A stretch of 5,100 nucleotides of DNA. Source: Gracilibacteraceae bacterium (GTDB lineage Bacteria; Bacillota; Desulfitobacteriia; Desulfitobacteriales; Syntrophobotulaceae). The DNA lies in NCBI GenBank assembly GCA_031274335.1, contig JAISQG010000250.1:1-5100 (forward strand), read 5' to 3'. The position numbers and the translations under genes are program-made. A model generated the notes under the pieces. That model was not told the DNA's origin. It saw only the letters and a list, made by a program, of their open reading frames with translations, and ran no database searches. Below are positions 1-5,100 of the stretch, one piece after another; position 1 is the stretch's first letter; each line of letters opens with the position of its first letter.

Positions 1-2
1 AC

Positions 3-80
3 ACGAAGATGCGGGACAATATCAGCACGACGACGACGCAGCCCAAATATCTTGCGCCGGACAGCGAGCCGAAGAAATAA
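3..80 (+). CDS. C-terminal end of an unidentified protein (5' end outside window)
   Basis: This is an open reading frame that runs in from the left edge and stops at a TAA (78-80). The visible 25-residue tail starts TKMRDNISTTTT and ends in SEPKK. It is hydrophilic and probably a flexible C-terminus. All three plus-strand frames are open here, but this frame is the best choice because about 20 of 25 codons end in G or C, like the resident genes, while the frame continuous with the next gene would be an arginine-rich stretch with mostly A-ending codons. The stop is 16 bases before the next start, consistent with an operon. An internal ATG at 9-11 has no ribosome binding site before it, so this is more likely a tail than a tiny gene. 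The family cannot be recognised from so short a piece. Confidence 0.55.
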   Translation, partial: TKMRDNISTTTTQPKYLAPDSEPKK

Positions 81-96
81 TCCCGGGAGGAATTTC

Positions 97-771
97 ATGG
101 ATTTAATCGAAGTAATTTCCGTTATAATTTTTATCGTGGCGCTCACAGTCTCCCGGCTGGGCATATTCGGCCGGAAACAGCGCAGCGGACGGGAGACAGC
201 CGACGACGTGAGCGAGACCCTCCCTTTGCCGTCAAAGGAAGAAATCCTGCAAAAGATGTCCAGTCGGCTGGAAGCGGCGGAAGCCGACGCGCGGGTGCGG
301 GAATATCTGGGGGAAGCTGCGCCGGAGGCGGACCGGGCGCGTTCCTACAGATACACGCGCGTCCGCCCGGAGCGGACGGAGACGCCGGTGCCGAGGGATG
401 ACGGGCTTTGGCTGCCGGCGACCGGCGAAAGAAAACAAGAAGCCGCTCATCCGCCGGCGCATGAACACCGCTACACGCAGGGCAACCGCAATCCTCTGGG
501 CGACCTTTTGCCTGACCGCATCAATGAGAGCGTGCAGGGACAGGAAGGCGTCTGGGGCGACGAGGGGCACAGCGAGCATTACCGCAGCGTTTGGCTGGAC
601 ACGCCCCGACCGCCGGAGGAAACGGAAGTTCCCCGCGCGGCGCTTGATATCAGCCCGCAAGACGTTCTGCGAGGCGTCATTTGGGCGGCGGTGCTGGCGG
701 AACCGCGGGGGCGCGGGCGGCAGCCGGGCGGTGCCGGCGGGCGCATAATCCGGCCGGGCGGCCGCCGTTGA
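97..771 (+). CDS. hypothetical single-pass membrane protein with charged cytoplasmic tail
   Basis: I do not recognise this 224-residue protein. The start at 97 is chosen because GGGAGG (85-90) sits six bases upstream; the frame stays open further left, but that extension is arginine-rich with poor codon usage. Residues 4-19 (IEVISVIIFIVALTVS) form one hydrophobic segment followed at once by a basic stretch (RLGIFGRKQRSGR), which predicts N-terminus out and the rest in the cytoplasm. Residues 30-175 are very rich in charged residues, Pro and Gly and look mostly disordered, with a possible short helix at 46-66 and a glycine-acid motif QGQEGVWGDEG at 147-157. Residues 184-203 (ISPQDVLRGVIWAAVLAEPR) look like an amphipathic helix, the most ordered part outside the membrane segment. 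The end (204-224) is an Arg/Gly/Pro-rich tail. It lies 15 bases before hisZ and probably heads the visible part of the operon. That it is a real gene is fairly sure, its function is not. Confidence 0.75.
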   Translation: MDLIEVISVIIFIVALTVSRLGIFGRKQRSGRETADDVSETLPLPSKEEILQKMSSRLEAAEADARVREYLGEAAPEADRARSYRYTRVRPERTETPVPRDDGLWLPATGERKQEAAHPPAHEHRYTQGNRNPLGDLLPDRINESVQGQEGVWGDEGHSEHYRSVWLDTPRPPEETEVPRAALDISPQDVLRGVIWAAVLAEPRGRGRQPGGAGGRIIRPGGRR

Positions 772-774
772 AAC

Positions 775-786
775 GAGGGGATGGAG
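775..786 (+). promoter_or_regulatory. ribosome binding site deciding the hisZ start
   Basis: GAGGGG at 775-780 abuts an ATG at 781, leaving too little room for normal initiation there. The second ATG at 787 has GAGG (775-778) eight bases upstream and another GGAG (783-786) directly before it. Spacing therefore favours 787 over 781; the two proteins differ by two residues only. Confidence 0.55.
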
Positions 787-1935
787 ATGAAGCGAGGTCC
801 TTTGGGCTTGAAACAGCCGGAAGGCATGAATGATTTGCTGCCGGAGCAGCTGGCCCTGCTGGAAGCGACGCAGCAAAAAGCGCTTGCGGTCATGCAGGAC
901 TGGACCTACCGCAAAGTGCGGACGCCCGGCCTGGAATACCGGGATTGCGTCGAGCCGGGGCCGGATCAGGACGACAGGCTGTACAAATTTTTCGACCGGG
1001 ACGGCAATATACTGGCGCTCAGGCCGGAATTTACCACGCCTATCGCGCGCATGGCGGCTTCCTGGTGCCGGGAGGAAGCTTCGCCGTTCCGTTTTTGCTA
1101 CTCCGGGCCGGTCTACCGCAACGGCGCGGATGGCCAGCGGGAGTTTTATCAGGCCGGCGCCGAATTGGTGGGAGAAGAATCCCCTTTGGCGGACGCGGAA
1201 GTGCTGGCTCTGGCGGTCGAGGTGCTGAAAGCCTTGGATTTGCGCGGTTTTCGCCTCGGTCTCGGCCACAACGGTATTTTGAACGGGTTTATGCAGGAAT
1301 TCCGGGTGGAAGGCGCGCTGCGGCGCGAGCTGGAGGACGGTGTGGCCCGCAAGGACATCGTGAAGCTGGAAGAATTGATTCAGGCGCATAATATGCCGGA
1401 GACGGCGGCCCGGCTTTTGACCGCGCTGCCGACTTTGACCGGGCGGGAAGAGGTGCTGGACGCCCTGGAAGAATGGAGCGCGATCCTCCCGGTCCGGCGG
1501 GCGGCGGAAACCTTGCGCACTGTCTACAGCTATTTGGGTGAGTTTGGCGTGCAGCGGGAAGTGACGCTGGACCTGGGGATTCTGCAAGGGTTTTCGTATT
1601 ATACCGGCGCCGTGTTTGAAGGGTATTTGCCGCATGTGGGCGCGCCGATTTTGGACGGAGGCCGTTATGACGGCCTATACGGTGATTTTGGCTTTCCGCG
1701 GCCGGCCACCGGGTTCGCCCTCCATCTGGGCCTGATCGCGGAGCAAATGGAGGCGGTTCCCGCAGCGGGCGCCGACATTCTGGTTTACGGGCAGTCGCCG
1801 CTAAAAGTGATCAGGCGGTGCCGCGAGCTGCGCCGCGCCGGGAAAAAGGTGGAGATGGCCCTCTCTTTCCTGCCGGAGGACAAAGCGAAAGAGTTGGCGG
1901 CCAGCCGCGGGATCGCGACGCTGGAAAGAGTTTAA
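787..1935 (+). CDS. hisZ: ATP phosphoribosyltransferase regulatory subunit HisZ
   Basis: HisZ is a catalytically dead paralogue of histidyl-tRNA synthetase. It binds the short form of HisG to build the active, histidine-inhibited ATP phosphoribosyltransferase, the first step of histidine synthesis in the cytoplasm. The 382-residue product (ATG 787; 384 from ATG 781) shows the class II synthetase-like core: KQPEGMNDLLPEQ near the N-terminus, a motif-2-like block around residues 101-129 (FRFCYSGPVYRNG then REFYQAGAELVG), and a motif-3 region with LDGGRYDGL (about 289-297) and ATGFALHLGLI (about 307-317). Where true synthetases have RGLDYYT with a catalytic Arg, this protein has LQGFSYYTGAVFE (about 266-278), so the Arg is Gln, which supports HisZ over HisS. 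It is also shorter than HisRS, having only a small C-terminal segment (about 325-382) instead of the full anticodon-binding domain. No hisG or other his gene is adjacent; it sits 15 bases after a membrane protein gene and 21 before gpsA. Confidence 0.88.
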   Translation: MKRGPLGLKQPEGMNDLLPEQLALLEATQQKALAVMQDWTYRKVRTPGLEYRDCVEPGPDQDDRLYKFFDRDGNILALRPEFTTPIARMAASWCREEASPFRFCYSGPVYRNGADGQREFYQAGAELVGEESPLADAEVLALAVEVLKALDLRGFRLGLGHNGILNGFMQEFRVEGALRRELEDGVARKDIVKLEELIQAHNMPETAARLLTALPTLTGREEVLDALEEWSAILPVRRAAETLRTVYSYLGEFGVQREVTLDLGILQGFSYYTGAVFEGYLPHVGAPILDGGRYDGLYGDFGFPRPATGFALHLGLIAEQMEAVPAAGADILVYGQSPLKVIRRCRELRRAGKKVEMALSFLPEDKAKELAASRGIATLERV

Positions 1936-1956
1936 GGAGTTGTCTGGGGAGTTATT

Positions 1957-2970
1957 ATGCGGGTGACGGTATACGGCGCCGGAAGCTGGGGAACCGCTTT
2001 GGCCTTCGTGCTGGCGCGCGGCGGGCATGAGGTTTTTCTCTGCGGGCGGCGGGAAGAAGAAATGAAAGAAATGGCGCGCTCTCGCGAAAACAGGCGCTAT
2101 TTACCGGGCGTCATCCTGCCGGCGGCCATAGCGCCCGTGGCGGATGAAACCTGCTTGGCCTTGAGCGAGGCGGCGGTGCTGGCCGTGCCCTCCCATGCGG
2201 TGCGCGTGGCAGCGGGACGATTGCGCGGCCTTTTGCCGGCCGGCGGCGTCGTTATCAGCACGGCCAAGGGCATGGAAGAAAACACTCATATGCGACTGAG
2301 CGAGGTCATCAAAGCCGAGCTGCCGGATAATCCGGTCGCCGTGCTGTCCGGGCCGAGCCACGCAGAAGAAGTGGGGCGAGAGGTGCCGACCGCCGTGGTG
2401 TCGGCCGCTGTGGATCCGGCTGTGGCGGAGTTTGTACAGGATCTGCTGATGACGGATAAATTCCGTATATATACAAATTTGGATATAATTGGCGTGGAGC
2501 TGGGCGGCGCCTTGAAAAATATCATCGCTCTCTGTTGCGGCGCGGTGGAAGGCACGGCTTCCCGCGACAACACCAAAGCCGCGCTCATCACGCGGGGCGC
2601 GGCGGAAATGGCACGGCTCGGCGTGGCGCTCGGCGCGGAACAGGCCACTTTTTTCGGCCTGGCCGGCATCGGCGACCTCATTGTCACCTGCATGAGCGCG
2701 CACAGCCGCAATCTGCGGGCCGGACGCCTGCTGGGGGCGGGGATGCCGCTGGAGCAGGTGCTGGCGGAGGTCGGCATGGTCGTGGAGGGCGTGCGCAACA
2801 CCAGAGTGGCCTATGAACTGAGCCGGCTGTGGGGCATCGAAATGCCGATCACCGAACAGGCCCACCGCGTGTTGTTTGAAGGGCTGAACACGGAGGAAGC
2901 CTCTGACCTCCTCATGCGGCGCGGCAGAAAACACGAACGGGAAGATTTGCTCCGTCCCGGCGGGCGGTAA
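1957..2970 (+). CDS. gpsA: glycerol-3-phosphate dehydrogenase [NAD(P)+]
   Basis: This cytoplasmic enzyme reduces dihydroxyacetone phosphate to sn-glycerol-3-phosphate, the backbone of membrane phospholipids. The 337-residue length is typical of the family. The N-terminal Rossmann fold begins with the dinucleotide motif YGAGSWGTALA (residues 6-16), followed by VLAVPSHAVR (74-83), STAKGME (101-107) and LSGPSHAEEV (130-139). The C-terminal helical domain contains GVELGGALKNIIAL (179-192) with the expected catalytic Lys187, GLAGIGDLIVTC (234-245), the substrate-binding SRN (250-252) and MPITEQAHRVLFEGL (296-310). No key residue is missing. The start at 1957 is supported by GGGGAG (1946-1951) five bases upstream. 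It lies 21 bases after hisZ and 12 before the amidase gene, so co-transcription is likely. Its usual neighbour plsY is not in the window. Confidence 0.96.
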   Translation: MRVTVYGAGSWGTALAFVLARGGHEVFLCGRREEEMKEMARSRENRRYLPGVILPAAIAPVADETCLALSEAAVLAVPSHAVRVAAGRLRGLLPAGGVVISTAKGMEENTHMRLSEVIKAELPDNPVAVLSGPSHAEEVGREVPTAVVSAAVDPAVAEFVQDLLMTDKFRIYTNLDIIGVELGGALKNIIALCCGAVEGTASRDNTKAALITRGAAEMARLGVALGAEQATFFGLAGIGDLIVTCMSAHSRNLRAGRLLGAGMPLEQVLAEVGMVVEGVRNTRVAYELSRLWGIEMPITEQAHRVLFEGLNTEEASDLLMRRGRKHEREDLLRPGGR

Positions 2971-2982
2971 AGGAGTGACAAT

Positions 2983-4446
2983 ATGAAACGAAGCAAACGG
3001 GTGGGGACGCTGTTGCTGGCTGCGGCGCTTATTCTCGGTCTGCCTGCGGCGGCCGCGGCTTTTACGCCGGCGCCTTACGCGAATCCGCATACGATCATCA
3101 TCGCCGCGCCCGGAGAAAACGCGGTGACGACGGGGGATCATATCAGCCTGTACGGTGCCTGCGACTATGATTATCCGCTTTATCTGAACGGCGCGCCCAT
3201 ATCTTACACGGAACACGGTTTTTTCGCCCAGTATCTGTCGCTGCAAATGGGTGAAAACCGCTATACGCTGGAAAACAACGGCATCACGAAGACGGTGGTC
3301 GTGACGCGCGAAGCCAAAAAGCCGGCGACGCCCGATCCGACCGGATATACGCCGCTGGGCGGCCACGGCGTGGTGCGGCTGGACAATATCACGCACCGGC
3401 AGGGCCCCGGCACGTCCTACGCCTTGCTCGAACCGCTTGTGCGCGGCACAACCTGCGCCGTCACCGGGCAAAGCGGCTCATATTACCGGCTGGCCGACGG
3501 CAGCTATATTTTCAAAAGCGCGGTGAACTACAGCGGAGCGGCCTTGCCCCGCAACCAGGTTCTCGCCTTTAAGACGACGCCGCTGACGGAGAGCCGCGCC
3601 ACGGAGATCAGACTGAAAATGCCGGTGCAAACATATTACAGCGTCGAAATGCAGAGCGGTCAGGCGGTGCTGACTTTATACAACACGGCTTTTGCCCGGC
3701 CGCCGGAATTAAAAGAAAACGCGGTCGTCCGCGACATCGTCCCGGCGGGCGAGCAGGGGGTGAACACCCGCTACGCTTTCCGTTTTCATGACGGCGTGAC
3801 GCCGGCGGGGTATTACGTCGATTTCCGGGACGGCGGGCTCGTCATCGGGTTCAGGCATCCGCCCGCGCGGGCGGCCGGGATGGCCGGCATGAAGGTATTG
3901 CTTGACGCCGGGCATGGCGGCAGCGAAAACGGAGCGCTCGGAGCGGCGCTCACGGCGGGACCGGCGGAAAAGGACATCAACCTGGCCATCACGCATTACG
4001 CGGCGGAGTATTTGCGCGGCGCCGGCGCGACGGTCGTCATGACCCGCACGGACGACACCTTCGTTTCTCTGGACGACCGCGTGGCCATGATCAAAAAAGT
4101 CAGCCCGGATATCGCGGTGTCCATTCACAACAATGCCGTGGCCAATACGACGGACCAGACAATCACCAAAGGACTTTTGATTTGTTACTCCCTGCCGTCC
4201 CAGGCGGCGGACGCCAGATTTTTCGCCGACGCACTGAGCGCGGCGACCGGACAGCCGCAAAGCGGTACGGGCCTGTATTCCAGCAATCTGGCCCTGACCC
4301 GGCTGACCAATTGCCCCGCCGTGCTGATAGAAAACGCTTTCATGTCAAATCCGGCGGAATACGAGTGGCTGCTGCAGGACGCGACCCAGCGGCTTCTGGG
4401 CACGGAAATCGGCCGGGCGATCGAGCGCCGGCTGTTGCAAAACTAG
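2983..4446 (+). CDS. secreted N-acetylmuramoyl-L-alanine amidase (Amidase_3) with SH3-like and AMIN-like regions
   Basis: This exported zinc enzyme is predicted to cut the bond between N-acetylmuramic acid and L-alanine in peptidoglycan, for wall remodelling or daughter-cell separation. Of 487 residues, 1-26 are a signal peptide: basic MKRSKR, a hydrophobic core and an Ala-rich site before FTPAP. Residues about 36-110 look like a beta-sandwich domain (YLNGAPISYTEHGFF, then LQMGENRYTLENNG). Residues 122-182 resemble a bacterial SH3 domain (VRLDNITHRQGPGTSYALL). Residues 192-297 resemble an AMIN-type beta domain. The catalytic domain covers about 303-487: LLDAGHGG with zinc ligand His311, AEKDINLA with Glu329, SIHNNA with His382, and VLIENAFMSNP with catalytic Glu450, so all expected active-site residues are present. 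AGGAG (2971-2975) right after the gpsA stop supports the start. The bactofilin gene follows 19 bases later. The domain calls before the catalytic part come from pattern only and are less sure. Confidence 0.92.
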   Translation: MKRSKRVGTLLLAAALILGLPAAAAAFTPAPYANPHTIIIAAPGENAVTTGDHISLYGACDYDYPLYLNGAPISYTEHGFFAQYLSLQMGENRYTLENNGITKTVVVTREAKKPATPDPTGYTPLGGHGVVRLDNITHRQGPGTSYALLEPLVRGTTCAVTGQSGSYYRLADGSYIFKSAVNYSGAALPRNQVLAFKTTPLTESRATEIRLKMPVQTYYSVEMQSGQAVLTLYNTAFARPPELKENAVVRDIVPAGEQGVNTRYAFRFHDGVTPAGYYVDFRDGGLVIGFRHPPARAAGMAGMKVLLDAGHGGSENGALGAALTAGPAEKDINLAITHYAAEYLRGAGATVVMTRTDDTFVSLDDRVAMIKKVSPDIAVSIHNNAVANTTDQTITKGLLICYSLPSQAADARFFADALSAATGQPQSGTGLYSSNLALTRLTNCPAVLIENAFMSNPAEYEWLLQDATQRLLGTEIGRAIERRLLQN

Positions 4447-4465
4447 GAAAAGCGAGGCGGCACTG

Positions 4466-4795
4466 ATGGCCGACAACAAGAACACGAGCCTTTTTATTCT
4501 GCCGGTGGACGCACTGGTGGTGGGAAAAATCACTTCCGAAGGCAACGCGCGAATTGAAGGCCGGCTGGAAGGGGAAATCGAGGTGCAGGGCGATTTGACG
4601 CTGGGCGCATCCGCCGAGGTGAGAGGGGACGTCAAATCACGCAACGCGAGCATCGGCGGCAGCGTATTCGGCAGCGTCATGGTGGAAAATTTACTGGAAA
4701 TTACTACCACAGGCAAACTGCACGGCGACATTGTGACAAAAGATTTGCGCATTGAGGCGGGGGCCGACTTTATCGGCAACAGCGAACACTGGTGA
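4466..4795 (+). CDS. bactofilin family cytoskeletal protein
   Basis: Bactofilins are small cytoplasmic beta-helix proteins that polymerise without nucleotide into filaments or patches at the inner membrane, often guiding cell-wall enzymes in shape, stalk or division functions. This 109-residue protein is almost all bactofilin domain (about 16-104), seen as repeating short strands with the usual glycine and charge rhythm: GKITSEGNARIEGRLEGEIE, GDLTLGASAEVRGDV, ASIGGSVFGSV, LLEITTTGKLHGDI and DLRIEAGADFIG. It has none of the long Pro-rich or charged tails some family members carry. The N-terminus (MADNKNTSLFILP) contains a short hydrophobic patch that could act as the membrane-targeting peptide known in several bactofilins; this is inference. 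GAGG (4454-4457) lies eight bases before the ATG. It is the last plus-strand gene of the run and ends 14 bases from the stop of a convergent gene. Confidence 0.93.
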   Translation: MADNKNTSLFILPVDALVVGKITSEGNARIEGRLEGEIEVQGDLTLGASAEVRGDVKSRNASIGGSVFGSVMVENLLEITTTGKLHGDIVTKDLRIEAGADFIGNSEHW

Positions 4796-4809
4796 CAATT
4801 TTTACAACC

Positions 4810-5100
4810 TCATTCTCCAAGTTTTTTATGCAAAGGAACCCTCTCAGGATAATTTTTAAAAGGTTCCAAAGCCTGATCTATAAGCTGATCCAAGTCATAA
4901 AGATCGCGGAAAGGCTTATATTCGCCATCCACTTTTTCAAAAAAGGACGGAATAAACCCGGCCTGATACAGGGAATAAACAAAAGTCTCATTGCACTCAA
5001 TGCGCAGGCGCTGCCTCTTAGAAATTTCTTCTCCGGTCTGCTGACTGTTAAGAGCAGCTTTTAAAAGAATTGACAAATCGAAGCCGGCTGCCCGATAGCC
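4810..5100 (-). CDS. C-terminal part of an unidentified protein (start outside window)
   Basis: This minus-strand reading frame enters from the right edge and ends at a TGA (complement of 4810-4812), giving 96 visible residues. The visible part begins GYRAAGFDLSILLKAAL and ends VPLHKKLGE. A TTG at 5076-5074 is not a convincing start because the frame stays open, with sensible residues, to the edge. The composition is that of a soluble globular protein: mixed charges, aromatic residues and helical stretches such as DLYDLDQLIDQAL; no membrane segment. I do not recognise the family. The region is about 42% GC (127 of 300 bases for 4801-5100) and uses codons such as AGG, TTA, ATA and many CTT, unlike the GC-ending codons of the genes to the left, which suggests different ancestry. 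The opposite-strand frame is strongly basic and hydrophobic, as expected of an antisense shadow. Confidence 0.7.
   Translation of the reverse strand, partial: GYRAAGFDLSILLKAALNSQQTGEEISKRQRLRIECNETFVYSLYQAGFIPSFFEKVDGEYKPFRDLYDLDQLIDQALEPFKNYPERVPLHKKLGE

Noticed and set aside
232..1635. 467-residue open frame on the minus strand
   Set aside because: It lies antisense to the membrane protein gene and hisZ, both with good ribosome binding sites. It is full of Arg, His, Pro and Gln with no recognisable motif, typical of the reverse of GC-rich coding sequence.
787..1935. Histidyl-tRNA synthetase (hisS) rather than hisZ
   Set aside because: The protein is too short, lacks the full anticodon-binding domain, and has Gln where the catalytic Arg of the synthetase motif should be.
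2461..2490. AT-rich patch with TATAAT (2484-2489) inside gpsA as an internal promoter
   Set aside because: No -35-like box lies at suitable spacing, and the bases encode the conserved GpsA stretch leading to Lys187, which explains them.
2101..3471. 456-residue open frame on the minus strand
   Set aside because: It is antisense to gpsA and the amidase gene, which have clear family motifs in the plus frame. Its Arg/His-rich composition marks it as a shadow.
4763..4803. Hairpin GCCGA-CTTTA-TCGGC followed by a T-run at 4799-4803, as a terminator for the bactofilin
   Set aside because: The stem is only five base pairs, lies inside the coding sequence, and the T-run is more than 20 bases away, so it does not fit an intrinsic terminator.
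4835..4867. Inverted repeat GGAACC / GGTTCC
   Set aside because: It is six bases each side with a 21-base loop inside the minus-strand coding region; it does not extend and is likely chance.
4792..5064. Plus-strand frame starting with a GTG that overlaps the bactofilin stop (GTGA)
   Set aside because: The overlap looks like translational coupling, but the product is strongly basic and hydrophobic with no motif, while the minus-strand frame gives a balanced globular protein open to the window edge. The minus strand is the better coding choice, though this is not proven.

Overview
This window looks like a compact chromosomal stretch of a GC-rich bacterium. Sampled rows inside the resident genes are about 58-75% GC, although they are not uniform. 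Gene content and the style of GpsA, HisZ and the amidase suggest a Bacillota-type organism, possibly of the Negativicutes or clostridial lineages. That lineage call is a tentative inference. There is no RNA gene, mobile element, CRISPR array or origin in the window.

Layout: bases 3-80 are the last codons of an unidentified plus-strand gene. Four complete genes and one hypothetical then follow in a tight plus-strand run: a small single-pass membrane protein of unknown function (97-771), hisZ (787-1935), gpsA (1957-2970), a secreted N-acetylmuramoyl-L-alanine amidase (2983-4446) and a bactofilin (4466-4795). Gaps between them are only 12-21 bases. Each gene has a recognisable ribosome binding site, and I see no internal terminator or promoter, so they probably form one operon whose promoter lies left of the window. 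From base 4810 rightwards the strand and composition change. A minus-strand gene cut by the right edge (4810-5100) is about 42% GC and uses different codons. It faces the bactofilin with only 14 bases between the two stop codons.

How the genes may work together: gpsA makes sn-glycerol-3-phosphate for membrane phospholipids. The amidase cleaves peptidoglycan outside the membrane, and the bactofilin forms a cytoskeletal scaffold that in other bacteria places cell-wall enzymes. The run therefore reads as an envelope operon. hisZ, the regulatory subunit of the first histidine-biosynthesis enzyme, is the odd member, because no hisG or other his gene lies beside it.

Nothing here is clearly a new system. 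The most interesting points are the bactofilin-amidase pair with a possible membrane partner at the start of the operon, the isolated hisZ, and the compositional break at the right edge.
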